Shown in pieces: positions 47,227 through 59,097 of a DNA stretch of 64,000 nt. The notes beneath the pieces are model-generated. The model was not told the DNA's origin. It saw nothing but the letters and a program-made list of their open reading frames with translations, and did no database searches. A program made the translations under genes and the position numbers. The DNA is from Thamnaconus septentrionalis (Eukaryota > Chordata > Actinopteri > Tetraodontiformes > Monacanthidae): assembly GCA_009823395.1 (NCBI GenBank), contig CM020503.1:9204001-9268000 (forward strand), written 5' to 3'. How positions within the stretch are numbered: the stretch's first letter is position 1; each line of letters starts with the position of its first letter.

Positions 47227-48008
47227 AAGCCAAAAAAGAAGTCATTTCACATTTTACGTGTATATACTAGCATGCTAATGAGGAAAGTCATGCTCTGCTG
47301 CTGTGTCTTTCAGAGCGACTTTTTCTTTGTGAGAAAAAATTGAATTAATTTGTGCTCCGGGGCATATAGATACAAGATTAACAATGTCACAGCAAGCCTT
47401 CTCAGAGACAAAAGGGTGCCTTCATCTCATATAATCGATATAGAGTCCTACCCAAGCAGTGCTGTGCAAAAATGCCAACTCAGGCGGAGGCGAGTGTGAG
47501 AGAAATAAAATAAATAAAATAAAATAAATGAAAGCCAAGGAGTCAGCTTCCGTAAACTGACAGCAGCGGCTGACAAGAAAGTCCCGCTTTCCTCTCTCCA
47601 TGGCATTGTTCTCTGGGTGTTGAGAAATTTTGATCAATTAAGTACAAAGAGATGGGGTGGAGGACCTACACCAGCATTTGTTTGGACCCCTGTCGTCCCG
47701 ACACTGAAATAAAGCTGCTGTTCCTTCGCTCCTCATCCATAATAATCCGCTAATATCCCCCTTTGTTTGCCCGTGTATTGAAGTTAATCCACGCTAACGC
47801 TTTTCCACGAGCACCATCAAGTCTTTTAGATCAGAACACAATTTAGAAACACAACGTTCATTTTTGCATCATATTGCAAGTCAGTTGTGTAGTCAGCCTG
47901 CCCCGCCTTGTAGGAGTTTATTCTCCTCTGAGCAGCACACACTAGGTCAGCGGCGTATTTCTCAAAAAAACTAAATCAAAGGCCGTTGCTCTGCCGTAGA
48001 CGTGTCAA

Positions 48009-48047
48009 AAGCAGTCGAGGCACAAATCCACTGTGCCTCGACTGCTT
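48009..48047. repeat. perfect 16-bp inverted repeat with 7-base loop
   Basis: Arms AAGCAGTCGAGGCACA and TGTGCCTCGACTGCTT are exact reverse complements around the loop AATCCAC. The stem is GC-balanced and contains CpG. It is too short for a microRNA precursor, and no mobile element ends or tRNA-like features were seen around it. Confidence 0.9.
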
Positions 48048-51000
48048 CTGAGGCCTTGTGAAACATGTCATATCTTTAAAACACACATTCCATTTGGAGG
48101 ATTCGCAGTGAGGGAGCCGAGTGGCTCCAGTGGCACCCGTGTTGTCAGGAATGTCATAATGGCCTCTGGACAACTTTCAGAGGCCCAGATCATAAAGCAT
48201 AGTCAGCGTATGTTGAAACCTTACAAATAGGAAGAGAAGTAAAGAAAAAAAAATAACCCAGGAAGCCAGAGGCGTGAAGAGTCCAGATATATATCGCTTC
48301 CCTCACTACAGTCGAACGCTGCCTTACAAGAGGAAAAAGACAAAAGGATATCTGTCTCCAAAAATTCAAACTTCAGTCACAGAGAAAGGTATCAGTATTA
48401 CACTTTTGTTCACATATTTGGTGCTTCTTGTTATCAGTCTGAGGGAATAACTTTGATCCAAGAATAGATTTTTTTTTGAAAATCTGTCTGACTGAAGAGA
48501 TTTCAGATCACACCTCACACAATTTAAAGCTGAAGCAACCACACTTTCTCCTAACAACTGCCAATGCCACTCATTCAGAGCCAAATCCCCACTTCATGAA
48601 CCTGCTCTATGCTGCACGGAGAGGAAGGATCCCCCTTAACTTCATGGATGCAAATGCCTCCATATGACTTTGTTGTATTTTCAAAGGCCTCGTCCAAGAA
48701 ACGTGACTATGTATTTATTTATTTTACAAATATGCTGTTGTAATAATCATGTGGACAAAAGGTCAAACTACAAAGTCACTTAGAACCTCTTTCTGCCCCA
48801 TTCTGATGATCATATTGAACGTCACCAAGTTGTTTTCACCACATATACATGGCTGAATGCTTTGGGTTGCTGCCATGTGATTGGCTGCTCTGATTCGTTT
48901 TCACTAGGATTTGTCTTTCTAGCACCACAATACATTTGTCTTTCTATTAAATTTCTGCCATTTTCCAAAGAAGGAAGCCATTCCTCTCCCTTGTTGAGAG
49001 TTAGATAAATGTTCATCAAAAAACAACAATCCTGCAGATGGTTTATTGCTTCATGCAGCTGTGATGGAGTGGAGTTTGGTTCAACGTGCTAGACTGTTTC
49101 CTAATTAGAATCATCCAATTGTCTAATGGGTATGTATGAATTTTTATGAGTGTCGCTTTAGGTATCTGAACTGCTTTGTTTCTTGGGGGTGACAAAACAA
49201 AACAAAAAAAATTCATGCAATTTGCTACTTTGCAAAGAAAAACTGTGAAAACCAAAGATTTATCGGCTCATTTTCTATATTTATATGGTGACTGACGATT
49301 GACGTCAGAAAAGACCTGCTATTCATCCATTTATCAAAGCTGCCCATTTAAGCCATTTCCATTTGTTGTGCTGTAAAATAGTTGTAATAAAGGCTAGTTG
49401 AGAGAGCTTAGATAGCACCAGCAGTATCCAAAAATAGCCTGAGCTCGATATTTGAACTGCAGCCACCGCAGACATTCCAGTCCTCTGAACCTGCTTTGTA
49501 AAGGCGCCATCCATCCAGACCCACACGTCGACTCTGCCTCCTCTCACCGCGAATCATCCCACTCGCACCTCATTCAGCGTCCTCTCTCGCCTCTGTGGCA
49601 GAGTTTGTGCTTGTGGTGATGAAGCGCAAGCTAGGGGTGAAAGGAGAAGGCGCAGACACACTTGAAGCCGACGTGTGGAAGGGAAAACGTTGAGACATGT
49701 GCTGTCTGGAACGGGGCACAAAGGCAGCGAGCGACGGCAACGTCTGAGCTCCGACTGATATCGCACCAATTAAAGAGGCAGCGGAGAAGGCAAGGCAGCA
49801 GCAGTAAAGAGCAGAGAGACAGAATAACACGGAGAGATGAGGAGGGAAGACGGGAAGGATGCTGTGTTAATGTTTGAAATGAATCGAGTGGAGAAGAGGT
49901 GAGTGTGGAACTGAGGCTCAAAGTGAGCAGGGGAAGAATATTTTTTTTTGTTTTGTTTTTTTTCCACCGGGAAACGTTTGACAAGGACGCCTAGCTGCTT
50001 CAAAGATGCCTCTTGAGATTTTTTGGTGGGGTGTCTGGAGGTCTCTTAGCGGGTGAAAGAGAAACTGTTGCAAACTTGGCCATTAGTTTTTGTTTGAGTG
50101 TCTCGGAAGCATTTCCCTGCTTTCTCCTTTAATGGCTAAATTCATAAGTGGGTCGACTCCCAAGGACCTTGGTTTATCTTGGTTTATGGACAGTTCCGGG
50201 AAGAAAAAAAAAGAGAAAGAAACCCGGCCATCTTCAGGATTTAATTAACTGGTATCCATCACAACTGGGCGTCCTGCTGTCGCCCTGGACGAGAATGTCG
50301 GTTTACTTTTCCCGCAAATTAAAGTCTAGTCTGTGCAAGCTGCCCAAATCAATGTGTCACAACTTTGCTACTTTTCAAACTAGGGAATTTAACTACAGCT
50401 GTGGTCTTACTGACATTTAATATCGTCACTCATTAGCATTTAGTAGTCTACTAATGACTGAGGCAATCATTTGTAAGACTGAGAAAATACAAAATGTTAG
50501 TTTCCTGTCTGCAAAAATGAAATCCAGTCGCTTTTAAAAGTCCTGCTCACAAAATGTGGGGGATAGTCGACTTTTGCTGGTGTCATGATGTCAAAATGTG
50601 AACAGCGTGATGAAGATGAAGGTGAACTCGAACATTTAGTCATCATCATTACAAGACGAGACACTTTTTCTATGGTTTTTGTGGTAAATCACCTTGTCAA
50701 AGAACAGCGTGTTATGCAATAAGTCCGAAAACACTGAACAGGAGAACGTGTGCATTCAAACATTTAGAAAAAGTCAAATTACGTTCAAGAGTAAAATGTG
50801 CACTTTAGGTCCATTCTGAAATTCCATACCAAAGCTAAATACCCCAAACTTCTTGTTGGGCAGTGTCGGCAACTCTCGTCTCTGCTCTTTGCACATAAGC
50901 ACAAGCTCCAAGCAAACCCACAGCCAACACTTAAACACAAATAGATAGGCCTTTAATTACTCAGTTCTTATGTACAGTATAAAATTTGCTGTCAGTGAGA

Positions 51001-53076
51001 AGGTATCCCAACACATTAAGAATATTCAAACAAATCTCATAAGACAATATGTGTGGGAGGAATCTAAATAAGGACCTTTTTGTTTCTCACAGCAGAAGCA
51101 GCTCTTCTCTGAGGAACGCAGAGAAGCCGGCTGCTCGTGTCGAACCTTCACCCTGGTGACAGCTATGGCAATTAGCAAGGGGAGTCTTTCATTGATCTAC
51201 TTCCGTATTGAACGGCAATTACATTGATTGGAGAACCAATTGCCTTTGTGGGTCGTTACAAAGAGCAAACACAAAAGGCATGGACACTCGGGCGGTTACC
51301 CCCTTCAGACCACACTGAGGCCTCCCCTGAGAGTTACTGCCGGCCGTGGCAGAGTGACAAATATCCCGGGCCGTTTCAACTGGTGACCAATACTGTGGCG
51401 GCGAGTGGCGTATTAGTCCCGCTTTAATGAAGTTACACGCTATCTGTTCCGCCCTCCATAAGCCATTCCCAAAAGAAACTGTGATCAATCCGCTTTCATT
51501 AAGAGACTTAACTGCTGTCCTCTGAGATATAAAGGATGCCATTACCGACTCTATTCCAATGTCACATCGTATCCTGTGTTTTTAACTTCGATTTCTTTAC
51601 AACCGGCAGTCACGTTATGGCGAATCTGCATGTGCGGGGATCCGTTTAGAAATATCTCCAACATTCATTTAGAGTCGATTTATTTGAACTTGTTTTGGTG
51701 CTACATTTCCAAAACAATGACAAAACCCACAATCAACTTTTCCCCCCTTTACTGGTCCAATGAACACGCCGAAGCAGGAGGGGGCGAAAATGTCAAGTCG
51801 AGTTGCTGCTCCGTTCTTTTTAACAACAGGAGTTGCACATACAGATAGATGGCCACCCATACACATTTATCTTGGTTTTCACAAGCCATGACAGAATTTA
51901 GCAGCTGTGGGACACCAGTAGCAAGTACCAACGACTCCATTATCCCACATGCATTGAGCCTTCCACATGCATCATGCACCTTGTCCGTGGGCAGGCTTCC
52001 AGGCCGCCGCTGCTGAGAGTGATTTGAGGAGGCCACTCGTTGGCCACTCTCCCAGTAGAGGCCTGCCGAGTGGGCTCCTTCTCCTCGGCGGAGGCGCAAC
52101 TTCTTAAGGCGGTGCGCGTGTGTGGCAAGTGCCCGCTGACTGTTAGAACTCGAGAGCCAGTTTCGATTTTGCAGGCGGTGACGACAAAACTCGCAAAAGC
52201 CTGGCTGCCGAGTGGAACGAGACTGGTGGCAGAGCCACTGCAGCTTTTATAGGCTGGTTTGTGCTTAAAGGGCAGGATTCAGTCCTCTGAGCCGACATCA
52301 GACTCTAACACAGCTTATTAACGTTATCTAGTGGCAAAGCAAGCAACAGCATCTTGGAAGTCTGTCTCTGATATCGATGTCTATTGAGGGACGGAGGTGG
52401 GAGGGCAAAGAGGAGGAGGGGGTTCTCATGCAGTCACACTAACAAGGAGCAGGAGCACAAGAAACACAGGAGGGCATGTGACATCATCATCATTATCATC
52501 ACCACCTTAAGTCTGATAAACTGAATATACACATATCTTCTTTATTGACCAAGACTGGACTGGACATGTGCTTGTTCCCAGCTTGACTGGCAGTTCAGTC
52601 AATTCTTGACTCTCCAAATCTCCAACACTATCACTTCTATCACATGCCTCTCTCTTATTTAAATTCTTTAAATTTAAATAATATTTAGTTTCGCCCATGC
52701 GCTACATCGTTGACTTCCTGTTTTTTTGTTCCACGAATTTGCTTGATGTCCGGCTGCAGCGTTGTCAGAAGATATTCTTCTGATGGTGCTGACGAGGAGT
52801 TTCTGGGACCTCCCTGCTTTCACTTGCCTCATCATGGCTTCATCGCACCTTCAGGCATCAGAGGTGCAGCAGCGGCTCGAGGCCCGTGGTTTTCTCTGCG
52901 TGCATGCGTGTCAAAGGCGGAGAAGCAGCTGTTTTGATGCTCTTCGGTGGCAAGTTTTACACACCACACCACACACACACACGCACATACATACAAGCCC
53001 CCTCTTTCAGTGCTTCTCATCAAAGGGCTCACTTTTTCATAGCCAAGTGAATTGGCTTTCCTTTTCAATCCTCTCA

Positions 53077-53134
<58 letters not shown>

Positions 53135-53146
53135 ATGTGTGTGTCT
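53077..53146. repeat. (GTGC)n tetranucleotide repeat flanked by TG
   Basis: About 12 GTGC units (53087-53134) inside a TG-rich run. It is a strictly alternating purine-pyrimidine sequence, the type that favours Z-DNA. Confidence 0.95.
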
Positions 53147-53742
53147 ATGTGAAAGTGTGTGCGTGCTTCAGACAGAGGTATAATGACTTTAATGAGAAAC
53201 AGAAGATCTTTTGCTGCTCTCTGGTTTTCCTCCTTTTCATTTTCCTTCTTATTCTCGCAGTCTGAATTTTTGTATCAATTACTGCCCACTCTGCTCTGCC
53301 TCTTGTACTTTGCACACTAATTTTGCTCTCTGTTCTTATTCTCCTCGCCTCTCTTCTCATCTCCGAGTCTTCCCGCCGTCGTCTTTCATTTCATTCCACT
53401 CGAGCCTTTCCACAAGATGGTTCCATATACAAGTCATCTGCAATCTCCTACTTTTAACCTCCTTCTCCCTCCCCCACATTTCAACATCTCTATTTTTCCT
53501 CTTTATTTATTTATTTTTAAGCCGAGCTCCATCATGGATGCCTTGCAAATTAGAAGTGAACGTCTTGTCTTTGAAGCCCTGTGTCATAAAAACAACTCAA
53601 CCATATATAAACATAGATATAAGAGTCCGGATGTTAAAAATTAAACATTTGGAATGATTTCAAGCTGATGGCACAAACACTGGAACACCTGGCACTAATG
53701 CCCGCCACCCAGGCCATTCCCTATTCTCTCTCTCTCTCACAC

Positions 53743-53746
<4 letters not shown>

Positions 53747-53801
<55 letters not shown>
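53747..53801. repeat. (CA)n microsatellite
   Basis: About 27 CA units, preceded by a CT run. Confidence 0.97.
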
Positions 53802-53804
<3 letters not shown>

Positions 53805-53908
53805 TGACTCTCATGCAAAATTAAACATCAGTCCCACCATTAGAATCAGTGGCAACCAGATGTCTGTGATGACACTACAAGCTGTTTGGGACTCTGGAGG
53901 TGAGCTGG

Positions 53909-53909
<1 letters not shown>

Positions 53910-53965
<56 letters not shown>

Positions 53966-53995
53966 GAACAAACACACAAACACACAAACACACAC
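53910..53995. repeat. (CA)n microsatellite with AAACACAC tail
   Basis: About 25 pure CA units, then degenerate ACAAACAC units. It lies 108 bases after the previous CA run. Confidence 0.96.
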
Positions 53996-55077
53996 CTGAT
54001 GTGTAAGCTGTCGGTACTCGGTGATGTTTGACTGAAGACTGAATAAATCACTGCGATGTCACAAACACACCAGAAGTCTTTGTACGGATCACGTTAGAAA
54101 ATAAAATGCCTAAAAATAATCAACCTACATGTTGGAACGTGTGACATTTGTCTGATCTCACGAAAGCCACTGACTTTTTTCAGAAAATCCCACTATTCAA
54201 GGTAAAAGTCCCAATTTTAGTTATTTGATTTAATGATTACATACATTTTGTTTATACTTGGAAGAAATATGTAATTTGAACCATTTGTGGTTGCAACCAC
54301 TGAGACCTTTGTACGTGTTCTTTGTCAGTTCCAATGTTTTGTTCAAAAATGTCATTAACAACAGAGCATTCATGGTTTATGCTAAATAATTACATTCATT
54401 CTATTGGAGGGGGGATAATCACTGGATTAGTGATTCATCTATTGTATTTCAGTTTCCATTACCTTGAGGATACAGTAGAGTTAATTCATTTAGAGGATTA
54501 ATCAGCAGTTCCATGGTTGCTGTAAGTGCAAAAAAGGTGGAATTTTATCTTGTACTGCAAATTAATTTGAGAAAATCACTGGCTACGATGCACATCCCCC
54601 CCAGCCTCTGACCTGTGTGCCTGAGATCATACTCTGAGTTTAATGTTAAGGGGATGGATTAATTTTTCAAAGCACCTGGCACTTCTTGCCCTGCAGCTGG
54701 ATGCGGCTGCCATTCTGGCTAACCTCCTCTTTACCTCCTGCGAAACCAAAAAGTTGAATTTATCTTTCAATTTTTGTCAAGTGCTTACAAGTCACTTCCC
54801 ATGTTCCTCAAACGGGCAACGCGCCGCTTCCTTCGGGCTACACCTATGGGGCTTTTGCACAGACCTGCGCTGCCCAGGTTGCCTCAGCACAAAGGCCCTT
54901 TTCAATGAACCCGTGTCTGGACGGTCGAGGGAAGAAGAATCCTCAAATTTATCCAGCTGGAAATTTTCAGCTGACCACGTCGACCCGGCTTGATCTATTT
55001 CTTTTAGCGCAAATATAAACCTCTTCTTTTAAAGTTCAAATCAAATGCATTGTCCAATACATACACGATTGAACTGC

Positions 55078-55085
55078 CTCTAAAT
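55078..55085. repeat. target-site duplication, left copy
   Basis: CTCTAAAT, matching CTCTAAAC at 55258-55265 at 7 of 8 positions. Eight bases is the hAT duplication length. Confidence 0.75.
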
Positions 55086-55257
55086 CAATGGTTCTCAATT
55101 GGTTTTCACAGCATCCATAGATTTATTCCAAAAAAAACAAAAGTGCTAGCCCACTTTCTATCATGTCTGGTAAACAAATTAAAGAAATTATTGAACTGCA
55201 TTGTGTGTCCTTCAAAATAAATGTTCAACATTTTCTCTCACCAGTTGAAAAACACTG
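55086..55257. mobile_element. 172-bp hAT-type miniature element
   Basis: The termini CAATGGTTCTCAATTGG and CCAGTTGAAAAACACTG are imperfect inverted repeats (13 of 17 positions match). They fit the same CAGTGGTTCTCAAA-type termini seen at 16519. Eight-base flanking duplications support a hAT insertion. No coding capacity. Confidence 0.8.
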
Positions 55258-55265
55258 CTCTAAAC
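55258..55265. repeat. target-site duplication, right copy
   Basis: CTCTAAAC, one mismatch from the left copy. Confidence 0.75.
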
Positions 55266-58200
55266 TCCATTGGACCTTCATTTATGTTATTTACAGGCTT
55301 ATATCACCAGGTAACAAAATCAGAGAAGACGTCATTTACCCATTTTACATTTAGATTTACCCTAAACACAAGTCCTGTGGTTGAATACAGAGATACACTT
55401 TGGTATCTCGCAGATGGCAACAGGCTTTGGAACAATCCAAAGTTAGAGGTTTGTGATCTGCAGACTAATGAACAGTCACGTAACTTGTCAGTGAAAAAAA
55501 AACAAACCTTGTTGATGACAGAGCATTTGTGATCCCAGGATAATTAGCAGGCGCATCAGCCAAGGTTCTGCCATCCATATTCATGGGGAACATGGCTATG
55601 GGGATTTTATATAATAACTAGGCTACACCGGGAAAGATAACAGATCGCAAGGTGTCATCTGCTCGGCATTCAAACAGTGTCATCCACAAATGACTCTTGT
55701 GTCTGGAATACGCTATTTATCTTGTACCCTTGATAATTGACTCAAGCCGTGGAAACAAGCAGAAAGATAAGGCTTACTAGAATTAGTGGTGCAGTAGACG
55801 TGACTGAGACGCAGTAAATCATTAAAAGCTCAACGTAAAAGGTGTTCCGTTGTTGGTGTGTGGAGTTAAGTAGAAAGCGAGGAATTGATTTCTGCTCCGC
55901 TGCAACTCTGCCTCATTCCCCCAACTTAACAGACTGTTTGATTGTATAATAGCTACTGTTTGCTGTGGTGTTGTGTGGTTTTTCAAAACAATACAATTTA
56001 CTTCTACAAAATATATCATAACATTAGCATCCTACACTGTGTATTTTAAAGTTACAACAAATTTAAAAAAAAAAAAAAGATGCAGGCTTTAATCATCATA
56101 TGCCTGAACTACTAGCAATACTCATTTATAAAAAAACAAGTGATGATATCCTACTGGGGCCTTTTCCAGACTGAACAAAGCTCTGGTGCAGTGAAGCTTC
56201 ACCAACATTTAAATAAAAGTCCAGAGTTGTTACTAAGATCATGAGAAAGTGGAGGAAAATCCGAATGACTCGCATCAGCACAGTAACATGGAGAAAGCCA
56301 GCGCATCTAGAAATGCATCAGATGTCATTCTTCTGTAGTTCATACTTGGTTCACCTCAGAGTCAGTGACAAACACCCCTAGCCAGGTGTTCTGCCCTATG
56401 AACTGTGACACAGCCGCTTTGTTCTCATCCAAATGTGTGTAGGTTAGTCAGCACAGAGTTAAAACCCCCAGCGTTTGGCTGGAGGCTATAAACACAGGGT
56501 TAAATATGCTGTTCATCTGAAGTTCTACAGAGTTTTGGGGAGTTATCAAGCAAGGCCGCCCCGCCGCAGCCTGAAATGAAAAATAAAGCCGAACAAAAAA
56601 ATGGTATAGACCTTTAGGCAGACCCAGAGGTGACGCCTCAACACGCTGGATTCCGCAACACAACCGTGATCCACGCAGGAAACACTGCAGCTGAATCATT
56701 TCATCACGGAGCAGCCAGAGATTCCATCCCTGTGCGGAGCCCCATCTTGTTATCCCTTCCACTCAACCCACCAAGAGAATCCAGGAGGCTCACACCTCCT
56801 CCACAGAGGTGACATGTAGTCCCGGGAGGGAGGAGGAGGGGGGTTTAACTACACCTGCCAATTTTTTTTTTCCTCTGTGCCAGGCTCCGAGGGCCAAGCA
56901 AACAAACCAATACATGTTCTGCAATGCGATGAAACTCGAAAAGAAAGAAAGGACGAGAGCAGGACAGGAACGAGGAGTGTAGCGGAAGGTGTGAGCGGAG
57001 GGACCGCAGCAAACTTGGCAGTCTGAGCCAGCACTGCATGTCGTCGAGTCGGTGCACAAGTGTCCACTTCCACGTGCGTGTGCGCAACGTGGTTTCCCTC
57101 GAGGCGAAACCGCGGGCCTGCATTGTCATGTGCCAATCATCTGGCTCCCTCTGCTCTGCTTTGATGGCAGTATATGCAGGGAGAGAGGGAGGTGGAGGAG
57201 GTGGTGGGGAGGAGGTTTGCACTCTAACTCATCTTCTTGCTCCCTCTCTCTCTCTCAGTACAGTATATATGTGTGAGACACAGCATCTGTTTCTCTCTAA
57301 GTAGGTCACCACACCTCCGCTGCTTGTTCCATGCTCTACTCCTCCCTTCCTTCCCTGCACCATCTTTAGCCTCACACCACATTTATGCCTGCCTAGCTTT
57401 CCCTTCAATATCCATTCAACCATTCTATAGTTTCCTTATTTTTTTTTTTTTTTTTTTAAAGCTGGGCCTTGAATCATTTGCACTTTTATTCACATAGTTT
57501 TTATGGTACAAACGAGAGTCTGACAGCGGGTTGGATGAGGTTGTCACATTAGACAAAAATCAAAATAAATATTTTACAATAACTACTTGATCTGTGACCC
57601 AAAATTCTCTGTTTAATAGAATCGGGGTGAGTCCCTCTTTGAGCTTTGAGCCCGAGCCTACATATATACATACTGTATATAACTATACAGTGTATGCCCA
57701 TTTTCCAGGCACACCCTGAAGGTTTGCCTTTACTCCTCCCTCTCTGCACACACAGAATTCTTTTGTTTTATTATCATACTAAACTGAAGTAGTAAATAAG
57801 AGTCTCAGAGGCGTTAAAAAATACATGACAGACAGATGGAGGAAGAGGCAAAGCCAGGGAGAGAAAACGGATGCAGATGCGGAGAACACAAACAAATATT
57901 GGGAGAGTCGAGAGGAATATCTAGAGAGGGAAAAGAAGAAACTGGGCTTGAAAAGAAGAATAACCTTGGGATTTCTTACTCTGAAATCTCACTCCTTTAT
58001 CTTCTCAACCTTCAGCAGACAGTGTGTCCAATTGGCCTTAAACATTTTATGGATTTCTTCAACCAATCAGGATTTCTTTTTTTTCTCGCAAAACAAGAGC
58101 CGCAGGTGGCAGCAGCTTTAAAGGACAATTGCACTGGAAACATTTTCCTGTCAAATGACATCAACATCTTAAGCTTTATTAAAGTATTGAACAATTATCA

Positions 58201-59011
58201 AAGGAATGAAGGTAGCTGCACATTATGGGGGTTTAACTGCTGGGTTAGAGATTAGCAGAGCTGCTGCCGTTTTATCACGAATGAATAGGATTTTTTTACA
58301 TTAACACAGACAAACGGCAAGGGATTTGTTAAACCAAAAAAAAAAACTACCCATCAAACATTACACCTCGCACCAAAGAAAACCTGGAGATTTAGTGACC
58401 TGCCCAGTCTAGCGGGGGAAATCCTGATTTGTCCACTTTGATGTGACAGACAGGAGGTCCAATCATCGTCAGTCAACGCAGCAGCAAAAAAGGCAGGCTT
58501 TAACGGTGTTGCATGCCAAGTGTGACTGATCCAGTAATGGCTGCCATCCGACGGCATCCAATTTTCTGAACGTCAGAAAGGGCGCTGCCGTAAATTGAAT
58601 GAAAGTGAAAACTCTCCTGAGCAGCAAGATATGGATGCCGTGGAATGGAAGGGTGGAGAGTTCAAACATCACTTCGCCTCTTTCTGCCATCAATCCAGTT
58701 GTTACACCTTCAAGCATCGCTTTGCGTGCCAGGAGAGCATGGCCATCACATGACTCCACCATACTCAACATGTGCCAATATGCAATTATGCACACAATTA
58801 TACGCGAACATGCCCATACTCCAAAATTAATTTTCAATCTGCCTAATTTTGCTGGTGACCCTCTTTTCATCCCCACTGATCTCACACATACCCAAACACA
58901 CTCACTACAAAGAGCGGTAAATTAATGAGCTACATTTTTATCAGTGAAACTAATGAATTAAGCCAGTGCGGGATAATAGGAAACTGGATATTGAAGATGT
59001 GATGGATAATG

Positions 59012-59014
59012 GTG

Positions 59015-59096
<82 letters not shown>
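59012..59096. repeat. (TG)n microsatellite
   Basis: About 40 TG units with one CG interruption near 59021. Both strands give artefact open frames. Confidence 0.98.

Positions 59097-59097
<1 letters not shown>

Larger units (their letters stand above)
42972..55077 (-). other. presumed pc intron upstream of the exon, left part; no gene seen
   Basis: No further biotin carboxylase exon was recognised; the conserved HPGYGFLSE, GGGGRGMR and EVNSRLQVEHT stretches were looked for. It holds a perfect 16-bp hairpin (48009-48047), the end of a decayed repeat near 47.2 kb, and CG-alternating and CA microsatellites at 53.1-54.0 kb. Open frames up to 167 codons at 52.7-53.7 kb run through simple repeats and are not credible genes. 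Confidence 0.6.

Noticed and set aside
48009..48047. microRNA precursor
   Set aside because: The whole hairpin is 39 bases, and pairing does not extend beyond the 16-bp stem.
51749..52099. 116-codon minus-strand open frame checked as a possible pc exon
   Set aside because: No biotin carboxylase or carboxyltransferase motif and no matching splice sites.
52762..53265. 167-codon + strand open frame
   Set aside because: It includes the GTGC repeat translated as Cys-Val-Arg-Ala units; the rest has no known domain.
57836..58255. 139-codon + strand open frame
   Set aside because: Low-complexity Lys/Glu start and no recognisable domain.
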